Of a stretch of 64,000 nucleotides of DNA, positions 38,762 to 47,489 are shown one piece after another. The stretch is from Symbiodinium natans (taxonomy: Eukaryota; Sar; Dinophyceae; Suessiales; Symbiodiniaceae). The notes under the pieces are model-generated. The model worked only from the letters and a program-made list of their open reading frames with translations, was not told the origin of the DNA and searched no databases. The stretch is taken from positions 222,501 to 286,500 of the forward strand of contig CAJNDS010002362.1 in assembly GCA_905221605.1 (NCBI GenBank). Reading direction: 5' to 3'. The position numbers were made by a program, and so were the translations under genes. Numbering within the stretch: the first letter of the stretch is position 1; every line of letters starts with the position of its first letter.

Positions 38762-38832
38762 ATTTACTAATTAACTAATTAACTAATTAACTAATTAACT
38801 AATTAACTAATTATCTAATTAACTAATTAATG
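38762..38832. repeat. TTAACTAA octamer array
   Basis: About eight units of AATTAACT. It occupies the intron position held by a CCCTAAA array in copy A (before exon 7). Confidence 0.9.
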
Positions 38833-38904
38833 TATTAAATAAATGATGTTGTTGTGCATGAGCACGATGATGCGCAGCAGTTCCTTGTCGCTGCATGCAA
38901 CAAG

Positions 38905-39008
38905 GATTTGTCCGCGTCGTGGGCATGTTCCCAGAGCTGCAGTTTCTGATCAAGGGCTTCATCTCGTCCTTCTCGGCTGTATTCTGGGGCTCCATCTTGA
39001 TGTGGATT
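38905..39008 (+). CDS. Channel copy B, exon 7 (S4 end to S5)
   Basis: FVRVVGMFPELQFLIKGF then SSFSAVFWGSILMWI; 104 bp, GC donor. Confidence 0.85.
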
Positions 39009-39114
39009 GCGACGCGTCTGTCCACTAGTCCAGACTGTAGAGTGGCTGTGCGAGCTGCAGGCATCTGCCAGTGAAATGGTAGGGTGGCGGTCATGCACAT
39101 GCTTGCTGACAGAG

Positions 39115-39228
39115 GTGATCCTTATGTGGGCCATCGTCGCCGTCTACTTTATTCAGCCCGTCAACCAAGAAATTGTGGCAGCGACGGGGAGTGAGGAGTG
39201 CGAAAGGGACTGCAGAGCCTGGTCATCA
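39115..39228 (+). CDS. Channel copy B, exon 8 (S5 and loop)
   Basis: VILMWAIVAVYFIQPVN, then a loop with EECERDCRAWSS. GT donor. Confidence 0.82.
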
Positions 39229-39335
39229 GTTTGGTACTCGGAGCCTTGTCGGCGCGAGGATTGGGCGTGTGCTTGGTTGGTAGTTACAGACCTCAAAAGC
39301 ACCACCCTCCATCTTTCCGACACGTGATTTCTCAG

Positions 39336-39380
39336 GTGATAACTCTTTGCCAGACGGTCGTCTTTGGTGACAGCTGGGGT
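39336..39380 (+). CDS. Channel copy B, exon 9 (pore)
   Basis: VITLCQTVVFGDSWG, identical in protein to copy A; GC donor. Confidence 0.85.
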
Positions 39381-39505
39381 GCATCAGCCATAGTTGCTCC
39401 GGCAGCATATTCTGTGCTGCCTCGGTTTTTGCCCAAGTCCTCCTATGCCTGCAGCAAGAGCAGGTGCTTCGAGTGTGGTGTTGAAGCCTCACGATGTCCC
39501 TGCAG

Positions 39506-39544
39506 GCTATCATTGAAAAAGAGCCATTGACAATCATTATCTTC
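39506..39544 (+). CDS. Channel copy B, exon 10 (start of S6)
   Basis: AIIEKEPLTIIIF, 39 bp, GC donor. Confidence 0.8.
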
Positions 39545-39579
39545 GCCCCTTGGCGGACCTGGTGGACCTGTTCCCGTGC

Positions 39580-39740
39580 GCGTGTGCGTGCGTGGGACTG
39601 TGTGTGGGTGCCTGCGTAGGTGCGTGCGGCGTCTGGGTGTCTGTCTCTCTGCGTCTCCGTCTGCGTCTACATCTCTGTCTCTGTCTGTGTGTGCGTGTGT
39701 GTGTGCGCATGCGAGCGTGTTTGTTTTGTTGTGTGTTTGT
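39580..39740. repeat. GT/GCGT-rich low-complexity tract
   Basis: Degenerate GCGTGTGTG and CTGTCTCT runs. The open frames across it on both strands are composition artefacts. Confidence 0.7.
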
Positions 39741-40082
39741 GCGCAACTGCTGTTGCGAAGCGGTAACACGAGTCGCCCTGGATGCCTACGTAGACCTGGT
39801 TTGCATGCATGGCTTTGCTGCACGGGGCCTGGCGCCAGTACTTGTAGCCATGCCAACGAAGCTAGAGAGTACAGGCGGATCGCAGATGTGCAGTCCTGTT
39901 GCTTCAGATGGTGGACCGGACCCACATCCGCCGAACCCTTCTTGTGTCATTGTCAGTTTGGAGTTGTCTCTGTGTCACCATCAGTGTAGAGTTGTCTCCT
40001 TGGTACTCCTTGTCTGTGTGTCTGGCGGATGAGCAACCCAGTCGCAGGGTAGCCACACTTGTCCATTCTGACTGAAACTAAG

Positions 40083-40114
40083 ATCGGCATGTATGCCACC
40101 GTGACCCTTGGGGT
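40083..40114 (+). CDS. Channel copy B, exon 11 (S6 core)
   Basis: IGMYATVTLG plus a split valine codon; a 32-bp micro-exon with a GC donor. The acceptor is AAG|A, the one paired exon that does not start with G. Confidence 0.72.
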
Positions 40115-40250
40115 GCTGAGCTTTGGCTTAGCCGCTTCAGCACATTTTGTTGCTTTCGGTTGGCCATCGTTCCTGGACAAGGACACACGATGTCTGTGCA
40201 CTTCCTGCTGCAAGCCCCAGCGGCACATTATTTAGAGATCAGCTATGCTC

Positions 40251-40646
40251 CCCTAAACCCTAAACCCTAAACCCTAAACTAAACCCTGTAAATACTACAA
40301 ACCCTATAAACAAACCCTAAACCCTAAACCCTAAACCCTAAACCCTAAACCCTAAACCCTAAACCCTAAACCCTAAACCCTAAACCCTAAACCCTAAACC
40401 CTAAACCCTAACCCTAAACCCTAAACCCTAAACCCTAAACCCTAAACCCTAAACCCTAAACCCTAAACCCTAAACCCTAAACCCTAAACCCTAAACCCTA
40501 AACCCTAAACCCTAAACCCTAAACCCTAAACCCTAAACCCTAAACCCTAAAACCGAAACCCTAAACCCTAAACCCTAAACCCTAAACCCTAAACCCTAAA
40601 CCCTAAACCCTAAACCCTAAACCCTAAACCCTAAACCCTAAACCCT
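40251..40646 (-). repeat. Largest telomere-like array (about 400 bp)
   Basis: More than 50 CCCTAAA units with few interruptions, ending 12 bp before exon 12 of channel B. Confidence 0.97.
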
Positions 40647-40658
40647 TGCCCAGCCCAG

Positions 40659-40727
40659 GAATCTGATCGTTGCAGCGATCGTGGATAGCGGAGCCCAGGC
40701 GCGAGAAGAAGCACAGGAGGCCAAGAG
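40659..40727 (+). CDS. Channel copy B, exon 12 (S6 end)
   Basis: NLIVAAIVDSGAQAREEA then QEAK, protein-identical to copy A; GA donor. Confidence 0.82.
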
Positions 40728-40773
40728 GACGGCAAGTCAGTGTTAATATTAAGAAGATTGCATCAATACTCAT

Positions 40774-40832
40774 AGGGTTTAGGGTTTAGGGTTTAGGGTT
40801 TAGGGTTCAGGGTTTAGGGTTTAGGGTTTAGA
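40774..40832 (+). repeat. Telomere-like array after exon 12 of copy B
   Basis: Eight TTTAGGG units, opposite in orientation to the large array upstream of the exon. TTAATATTAAG and ATTAATATTGAAG flank it as an imperfect inverted repeat. Confidence 0.93.
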
Positions 40833-41008
40833 CCAATATAACATTAATATTGAAGCTTCATTGGCTTGGTGGCCCAGTCGCACCCTTCTGCCCTTTTTTT
40901 GGGGGGTCAAGGTTCCCGAAAAAAGTTACCAAGAAGGCTACCCTTAGTTAAATATGGTAGGCCATAGGGGTCCTGCCGGTTTGGTGGGGGTCCTACACAG
41001 CAACCTTT

Positions 41009-41075
41009 AAACCCTGAACCCTGAACCCTAAACCCTAAACCCTAGACCCTAGACCCTAAACCCTAAACCCTAAAC
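41009..41075 (-). repeat. Telomere-like array before exon 13 of copy B
   Basis: About nine CCCTAAA, CCCTGAA or CCCTAGA units reaching the acceptor (CCCTAAACAG). Confidence 0.93.
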
Positions 41076-41077
41076 AG

Positions 41078-41162
41078 GAGACGGCAGAGGATCGAGGAGC
41101 AGAAGCACAAGGAGCGGCAAAAGAACCGACTTCTGGAGATCTGCAAGATCCTGGATGATGAT
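41078..41162 (+). CDS. Channel copy B, exon 13 (charged helix)
   Basis: RRQRIEEQKHKERQKNRLL then EICKILDDD; GC donor. Confidence 0.8.
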
Positions 41163-42000
41163 GCGCCTTGCCTTTGAACCTAAGGTCCTGAAAAAAGAAG
41201 CTCCTGCGTAACTCTAGCTCTCTCTCTCTCTCTCTCTCTCCGCGCAGTACTTACTCCCTATACCATTAGCCCTGCCCGGAGCTATGCGGATCATGGCTCA
41301 AAAAAAGGAATAAAGATCCTGTGACCCAGCGGCTTTCGTCCTCGAGCCCTCGATGGGGGGCAAGGGCGGAGGTTATTGTGCGGATTTGGTGAGGCGCATG
41401 TTGGGCAGGACCTGAGAGGGGTCACTATGGTAGGGTGGTTGGCCCCCGTGCAAAAGCCCGAAACCCACGGTCACAGCCTCAAGAAGCTGTAAGCTCGAGC
41501 GGCTGGTGGCGAAAAAACCACTTCTTTAGGACTTAAGATGTCTGCTCTTCTTGCAATCCATTGCTCGTGTTCCTGACTGGGGGGACCCGTAAAACGTTAA
41601 ACCATGGAATATAAAGACACACAATGTAGGGCCTTAGGGTATTTGAGTATGAGTGAAGGGCAGTGGGCTTCGGTTCATCGTGCCAATGCTGATGGTCACA
41701 TGCCCAGGAGAGTGGGTCCTTGTCTTTCGCGCCTTGCCTGGCAGAAGGTAGCTGCGGGCGCACGCCAGCTTCAGCAAGCAAAGCTAACCCTAAACCCTAA
41801 ACCCTAAATCCGAAACCCTAAGCCCTAAGCCTAGAGAAACCTACACAACCCGGGGCTTGGCTGCATGGCAACTTCAAGAAGGGGGCCTCCTTTTTCTCCA
41901 GGCTTTAACATGGGATCTGAGGCACGTGATTCCAGCAGTCCTTCCGGTCAGGGTTTAGGGTTTGGAGGTTAGGGTTTAGCGTTTAGGGCTGCATCTTATG

Positions 42001-42098
42001 GTTATAAGTACCCTGAACAGGGTAATAACCATAGTTGCCCTACTTATAAGGGTTTGGGGTTTAGGGTTTCACCTTACTTCTAAGTACCCATGAACCTC
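42001..42098. repeat. Family-1 element with an internal telomere-like scrap
   Basis: GTTATAAGTACCCTGAAC at the left; TCTAAGTACCCATGAACCTC at the right, ending about 12 bp before exon 14 of channel B. One TTTAGGG unit lies in its centre. Confidence 0.6.
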
Positions 42099-42110
42099 GT
42101 ATGATCCGAG

Positions 42111-42164
42111 GACGAGCTCCTTTACGGATTCGAGCGGAACGCGGACTTCCGGAATGCCATGAAG
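42111..42164 (+). CDS. Channel copy B, exon 14
   Basis: DELLYGFERNADFRNAMK; GA donor GACTGAC. Confidence 0.8.
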
Positions 42165-42189
42165 GACTGACAAGCCCAGGGGGTCTCTA

Positions 42190-42237
42190 TAAGGTTTAGG
42201 GTTTAGGGTTTAGGGTTTAGGGTTTAGGGTTTAGGGT
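42190..42237 (+). repeat. Telomere-like array after exon 14 of copy B
   Basis: Six or seven TTTAGGG units. Confidence 0.95.
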
Positions 42238-42595
42238 GCCCTGTTTGCTGGGAGCCATGTCGTGTGATTCAGAACGAAGCCACCTGCCGCACTTCGGCGA
42301 ACATCTCCTAGCTGCAGTGTTCCTTTCGTGTCATCACGCCGTGCCGGCATAGCACTTCGGATGGCGCAGCATTGTGTCATCAGCTAGGCCAACCTGCTTA
42401 ACTTGCAATTGCTCCTGGTCCAGACACAAAGAAGCCGTCATGTTGCGGTTCAAAATCCCTAAGCCCGAAACCAGTTGTCTGACCCCACGGACCCATGAAC
42501 CTTGCCTGTCTTGCGCGAGAGTGAGTGTCGAAGCCCGAAACCCTAAATCCCTGGCCTGCGCGTGCGCTAGTGTCAGAGTCGAGATCCCTGGCAAG

Positions 42596-42659
42596 GACTA
42601 CAACATCGACCAGAAAGACCTGGAGGTGCTCTTCCGTGTTTTCGATGAGGCTCGCACAG
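42596..42659 (+). CDS. Channel copy B, exon 15 (EF-hand, first part)
   Basis: DYNIDQKDLEVLFRVFDEAR then T; 64 bp, GA donor. Confidence 0.82.
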
Positions 42660-42769
42660 GACAGCTGGACGGGGCGGACAGGGTTTAGGCATCTAGGGTT
42701 CAGGGATATCTGATGGATTTGTTGATGGGTGTTTTGTTGGGGTTTAGGGTTTAGGGCTTAGGGTTGATG

Positions 42770-42870
42770 CCTAAACCCTAAACCCTAAACCCTAAACCCT
42801 AAACCCTAAACCCTAAACCCTAAACCCTAAACCCTAAACCCTAAACCCTCCCTAAACCCTAAACCCTAAG
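42770..42870 (-). repeat. Telomere-like array, CCCTAAA strand
   Basis: About fourteen units in intron 15 of channel B, just after a short G-strand scrap. Confidence 0.95.
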
Positions 42871-42899
42871 GTGCCGAGACCTCAGAGTGCCCAGGAAAT

Positions 42900-43720
42900 G
42901 CCCCCCCCAATCTCTGCAGGGGCGAAGCGATGATGGCAAGTAGTTTGGGCTGCAGAATCATGTCGAACCCCTAGAAGCCGATGTTTGCGAAGGGTTTAGC
43001 GACCCACTGCATCACTGGTGCTGGCGCCACGCCAGCTGGACTCTCCAGCGTTTTGGTGTCACACAAAACCTAACGCCCTGGGAGAGAGTGCATGCATCCC
43101 CATATGGAGGCAAACTTGTCCGTTTCGCAGAGTGCGTCCTGGTTTCGTTCGTATTTTTATCACGTTTCATGCGTCGCTTCACTCCTTATAAACGCAAAAA
43201 TAATGCTCTCTTCATATTATAATACTACTTTTGTTCCCTTCACTTCGTTCTCTCATTCATTGCGTTCGATTGTTCATGAATTCACTTCGCTCTCTTTTTC
43301 ATTCACTTTCTTCGTAGTATTATGAGTATGCCCGGGCAGTAAAGATATAGGGGCCCGGGGTGTTACGTTCATTTCATATTGAATTTCGTGCTTCACAAGT
43401 TCATTACAAATTCAAATTCTCTTCACAGTAGTAATAATATTCACACGGTAACAACAGGATCACCAGGGAAGCTTTAATTATAGTATTACATGACATGTGA
43501 ACTCCAAGACCCAGAAATCGCTCCCTCATGCACGCCTGTACTAAGTTCTCTTCTTATTATAATAGGGCGTGCATTACGTTCTCTCGTTGCGTTCGCACAA
43601 TTATAATATTATCACGGGCGCGAGCTTCCCATAATACTAAATTGTGTTCTCTTCACACACTAAAACTCCTTTATTAACCTATCCCGTGAAGATAGAATAA
43701 GTGAAGTGAGTGCGTGAATT
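42900..43720. other. AT-rich stretch in intron 15 of channel B, no gene seen
   Basis: Repeated CTTCACTTCGTTCTCTC-like and ATTATAATA motifs, possibly an old element. No coding support. Confidence 0.4.
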
Positions 43721-44157
43721 TGTTTAGGGTTTAGGGTTTTGGTTTTAGGGTTTTGGTTTTAGGGTTGAGCAAGGGTTCTGGCGTATCTCGCCTCAGTTTC
43801 TCTGCCTTTCGGGTAAATGGTATCAGGGCTTTAGCCTTAGCCCTAAACCCCCCCCCCACACACACACACAAAAACTCACTTGTCAGCGTGCCCGCGGAGT
43901 GAATGCTAGACGGGTGGCAACAAAAGCTTCACCTGCTTGTGACAGGTTGAGGCTTCCGCCGGGGAGGCTTTTGTGTCTTGAGTTATGTTCTGTCTGTTCC
44001 TGAACCCTAAACCATAAACCCTACACCCTACACCCTAAACCCTACACCCTAAACCCTAGCCGGGTTTAGGGTTTCGGCCCTTTGAATGCTCTGAGCCTGG
44101 GTTCAAAAAGGGCTTGAAGGGCCAGACTTAGTCAGACAGGGCTCAAAAACTTGTGAG

Positions 44158-44192
44158 GAGTGCTGGACTACGAAAACTTCTTTAGCATGATC
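44158..44192 (+). CDS. Channel copy B, exon 16 (EF-hand loop end)
   Basis: VLDYENFFSMI, 35 bp, GA donor. Confidence 0.75.
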
Positions 44193-44257
44193 GAGCCTTG
44201 GCTTTGTTGCTTTGGTCATCAAGAGCTTCGGCTTCAGGCTTTTTTAGGATGGAGATG

Positions 44258-44366
44258 TTGGGATGTTCCCCCTTCTACTCTTGTACTTTCAGTCCTTCAT
44301 AGGGATTATTGTAGGGGGTACTAGAAGCTCTACTAAGGATGGTTAGCATAAGGGGGAACATCCCAA
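44258..44366. repeat. Inverted-repeat element, family 2 (best copy)
   Basis: TTGGGATGTTCCCCCTT is mirrored by AAGGGGGAACATCCCAA, 109 bp overall. Confidence 0.8.
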
Positions 44367-45148
44367 TGAAGATGAGACATGGTACGCTCAACCCTTCGCC
44401 ATACATGTACAGAGCGCCCAATGCGATTTTCCCGAAGGAGCATGAAGCTTTAAAGGGAGAATAGGACGGATTCCTGAGGCGACCTTTAAAGACATCATCT
44501 AGCCAATCTAGGCCTTCTAGCCCTTTCTATACCGAAGTCGCACCGACGCTGACTTTTTGGGATCCTTGCTACAACTTACCTTCTGTGGCCCCAGAAATAC
44601 TTGGGCAAAAAAAAACCCATCGGGTTTACAGGGTTTGTAGTGTTTGGGTTCGAAGCAGGAATATCGGGCTCCTGGGTTTCGAGGTTTGGGATTCCTCCTT
44701 CGTGGTTCAATAATGGCCTATGCTACCGGAGAGGTCCGACTTCCACCATGTTCAGATAGATTGTTGGAGCCGTGGCATGAGGGCTTCCAGCCCCAGGGAA
44801 GGGCCTTGATCGCCTGGTCGTTTCTTTAACTTCTTGGAACGGGTGATGGTGAGAATTGGTTGCATTTGACTGTTGCTCTGCTATATCCCCCTTGGTTTTT
44901 TGTTTATATGAAGCCCAAGAGGATACTAAAAGTATTGTTTTTATTAAGGTGCTAAGGGGAGAATGGTCTGGGCTGGCTTTGTGAGCCAACGTGGCTGAGC
45001 CTTCCTGTTCGGATGCATTTCGTAGCTGAAAGGCTGACTGTGGCTGTAAGGCTGACTGCGGCTGCTTGACACAGATGCCTTCCCTAAACCCTAAACCCAA
45101 AACCCTAAACCCTACTAAAGTTGTGAGTGATTCAGCCCGACGTGCAAG

Positions 45149-45178
45149 GACAGCGCCCGGGAGCAAGCTTCGCAACAG
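45149..45178 (+). CDS. Channel copy B, exon 17 (could extend to about 45320)
   Basis: DSAREQASQQ matches copy A. The frame stays open through AREQRRKLTQLMVSEEMYES and then a PKN tandem repeat, so in B the exon may be longer, with other GT or GA donors in frame. Confidence 0.6.
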
Positions 45179-45235
45179 GCACGCGAGCAGCGCAGAAAAC
45201 TCACACAGCTGATGGTTTCTGAGGAGATGTACGAG

Positions 45236-45317
45236 AGCCCGAAGAACCCGAAGAACCCGAAGAACCCGAAGAACCCGAAGAACCCGAAGAACCCGAAGAA
45301 CCCGAAGAACCCGAAGA
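45236..45317 (+). repeat. GAAGAACCC minisatellite (encodes PKN repeats)
   Basis: About nine 9-bp units encoding proline-lysine-asparagine in the exon 17 frame, passing directly into CCCTAAA units. Confidence 0.9.
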
Positions 45318-45535
45318 ACCCTAAACCCTAAACCCAAACCCTAAACCCTAAACCCTAAACCCTAAACCCTAAACCCTAAACCCTAAACCCTAAACCCTAA
45401 ACCCTAAACCCTAAACCCTAAACAAACCCTAAACCCTAAACCCTAAACCCTAAACCCTAAACCCTAAACCCTAAACCCTAAACCCTAAACCCTAAACCCT
45501 AAACCCTAAACCCTAAACCCTAAACCCTAAACCCT
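45318..45535 (-). repeat. Telomere-like array (about 215 bp)
   Basis: About 30 CCCTAAA units with two small interruptions. Confidence 0.97.
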
Positions 45536-45576
45536 GCCCATGTTTGAATCCGCTGAGCATCCTGTGCCACCGTCAG

Positions 45577-45614
45577 GTTTTAACGTTTGTGCGCTTTGCT
45601 GTCACGGACCTGCG
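45577..45614 (+). CDS. Channel copy B, exon 18
   Basis: VLTFVRFAVTDL, 38 bp, GC donor. Confidence 0.72.
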
Positions 45615-45627
45615 GCGCCTTGTCAGG

Positions 45628-45672
45628 GTTTAGGGTTTAGGGTTTAGGGTTTAGGGTTTAGGGTTTAGGGTT
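45628..45672 (+). repeat. Telomere-like array after exon 18 of copy B
   Basis: Six TTTAGGG units, opposite to the large array upstream of the exon. Confidence 0.95.
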
Positions 45673-45896
45673 CACGGTCTTTTTGGAGTATTTCCGGGCT
45701 GCACTTGAAGGAACTGGCTTCGGGGAAGTGATCCCAGAGCTACAGATGGCGGCTTGTCGGCTCCGCTTGACACCTAAACCCTAGACCCTACTGTAAACCC
45801 GAAACCCTAAACCCTAAACCCTAAACCCGAAACCTGGTTTGCGTTTTCGGGTGCGGACGTCCTCGGTGGGCCTCCAAACTTCTCGTGATGGCAAAG

Positions 45897-45931
45897 GCAA
45901 CAGCTGCTGGCCGGCCAGGAGATGCTGAAGA
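45897..45931 (+). CDS. Channel copy B, exon 19
   Basis: QQLLAGQEMLK, 35 bp, GC donor. Confidence 0.72.
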
Positions 45932-45964
45932 GCCGCCTTGCTTGCAAGAGGGAGCGGAAGTGAG

Positions 45965-46032
45965 GGTTTAGGGTGTAGGGTTTAGGGTTAAGGGTTTCGG
46001 GTTTAGGGCTTAGGGCTTAGGGTTTAGGGTTT
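45965..46032 (+). repeat. Degenerate telomere-like array
   Basis: TTTAGGG with TGTAGGG and CTTAGGG variants. Confidence 0.85.
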
Positions 46033-46139
46033 GATGCAATCGCCAATGCAAAGAAAAGGGTGCAGGGTTTAGCCGGGATGGGGTTCTTCAGGGGGGTGTG
46101 CGCCGGAAGCTGGCGCCTGTGGCAGCCGGGGCCATTAAG

Positions 46140-46202
46140 GTGAGCTCGATACCATCAAGGAGTTCGTGATCGACGCAGAAAATTCGCTCAACGAGCGGTT
46201 TT
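46140..46202 (+). CDS. Channel copy B, exon 20
   Basis: ELDTIKEFVIDAENSLNERF; 63 bp, GT donor (GC in copy A). Confidence 0.78.
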
Positions 46203-46339
46203 GTGCGGCCCTCAGAATGGGTTGTGGCTTGGGGTTTATAAGGGTTTAGGGTTTAGGGTTTATTGGGGCTTTGTGGCTTGAAAGGCAGGGCCCTTTCAAG
46301 CCTGGAGTTTCGAAGTCCTGCAATCTGGGGGCCTCTAAG

Positions 46340-46400
46340 GCCGTCTGTCGGGGGAGTCGTTCCCCTTGAAGAAGACGGTCGCTAGTGCCAGCAAAGCGTT
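46340..46400 (+). CDS. Channel copy B, exon 21 (tail; end approximate)
   Basis: RLSGESFPLKKTVASASKAL; matches the start of copy A exon 21, then diverges. TGA follows in frame at about 46430 if unspliced. Confidence 0.55.
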
Positions 46401-46434
46401 GGCCAACCGCCCCCTGGCCTTTAAGCTTTGATTT

Positions 46435-46447
46435 CTCATAGTTGCGG

Positions 46448-46485
<38 letters not shown>

Positions 46486-46557
46486 AGGGTACTTAAACCC
46501 AATAAGGAATGTTGATATACATTTAAATTTTTAATACGATCCAAACCATGAACTAGC
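46435..46557. repeat. Inverted-repeat element, family 4, with (TA)n insertion
   Basis: TCTCATAGTTGCGGAT at the left; ATCCAAACCATGAACTAG at the right; the shared core TTAAGGGTACTTAAACCCAA. A TA run of about 30 bp interrupts it at 46452-46482. Confidence 0.6.
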
Positions 46558-46747
46558 TTGGTGGGGTGTTGGAATCGGTAGCAGTCCCCTCAGTCCGCGC
46601 AACCTCAAGTGGACGACATACTTCCGGTAATCAAATTTTAGGGTTTTAGAGAGAGAGGGTTTGGGGCACACTTCTGACCGTTTCGCTCACACTTTCACGG
46701 GGGGTGGCCACGAGAGCTGTCCCTGGCAGGCTTGACGTTTCGAATGC

Positions 46748-46749
<2 letters not shown>

Positions 46750-46797
<48 letters not shown>
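46750..46797. repeat. (GA)n microsatellite
   Basis: About 23 GA units. Confidence 0.93.
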
Positions 46798-46799
<2 letters not shown>

Positions 46800-47016
46800 T
46801 TGGGGCCCTGAAGAAGAAGAGAGGGTTTAGGGCTTCTGGTTTCAGTTTCGGTAACGCTGAGATTGGTGTTGTAGCAGGCTCGCTGCTCATCAGAGTCGAA
46901 ACCCCAAGGCCCCAAACCAAGGCAGCAAGCCCTCGAAAACTCACAGACCAGACAGATTAGAGTTGGGTCGGCCGAACCCCCCAAAAACCTTGAAGGCCTC
47001 TGAATCCTAAACGCTG

Positions 47017-47134
47017 CTTGGAGGTTCATGGGTAGCTATAACTAGGCTGATAAGTGGAGTAACTATAGTTGTAACCTTACTTATAGGGCACTTCTAAACC
47101 CTACTTCTAAGTACCCTACAATGAACCTCCAAGT
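47017..47134. repeat. Inverted-repeat element, family 1 (well preserved)
   Basis: CTTGGAGGTTCATGGGTA is mirrored by GTACCCTACAATGAACCTCCAAG. Confidence 0.8.
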
Positions 47135-47246
47135 AGCACCTGCAAAAGAGTGCAAGGTCGAGAGTCGCCTAAGAAGCGCTTGGAAGCACCTGGAGCAACT
47201 CTCCAACAGAGCCACCCCTCAACGTGCTTTAAACAAACTCTTAAAT

Positions 47247-47349
47247 CTTGGGATGTTCCCTCTTCCACCAACAGTCCTTGCTAGGGATGATACTAGGGAG
47301 GGCTGTAGTCCCTACTTAGGGACTGTTAGTCTACGGGGGCACACCCCAA
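47247..47349. repeat. Inverted-repeat element, family 2
   Basis: CTTGGGATGTTCCCTCTT at the left; ACGGGGGCACACCCCAA at the right; shared internal ACAGTCCTTGCTAGGGAT. Confidence 0.65.
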
Positions 47350-47403
47350 CGCCAAAAAACTTAAAACCTGAGCCTGAGGAAGCGAACAAGAGGAGATGCG
47401 ATG

Positions 47404-47446
47404 TACCCTAAACCCTAAACCCTAAACCCTAAACCCTAAACCCTTT
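47404..47446 (-). repeat. Telomere-like array
   Basis: Six CCCTAAA units. A degenerate scrap of five units at 48268-48302 is the last array in the window. Confidence 0.93.
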
Positions 47447-47489
47447 AAGTAGCCCAACAGCCAAAGCAGAAGCCCAGAGCCCACACCTG

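Larger units (their letters stand above)
33353..46400 (+). other. Voltage-gated cation channel gene, copy B (at least 21 exons)
   Basis: Second copy of the channel gene at 16.8-25.7 kb, same exon order and phases, no stop codon across exons 1-20. S4 reads LGFLRVFRFVRVV, the pore is again FGDSWG, and the EF-hand-like loop is degenerate (DEARTGVLDYEN, asparagine at position 12), so calcium binding may be weaker than in copy A. The gene spans about 13 kb against 9 kb for A because its introns carry longer telomere-like arrays, including the two largest in the window. Substitutions relative to A are mostly synonymous, so I infer that both copies encode functional subunits. Confidence 0.8.

Noticed and set aside
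39443-40032. 160-codon frames on both strands around the GT-rich tract
   Set aside because: They cross low-complexity sequence and overlap channel B exons 9-10 in other frames.
16600-47446. Regularly spaced direct repeats as a CRISPR array
   Set aside because: The repeats are contiguous heptamers or dispersed hairpins with no uniform spacers, in a eukaryotic genome.
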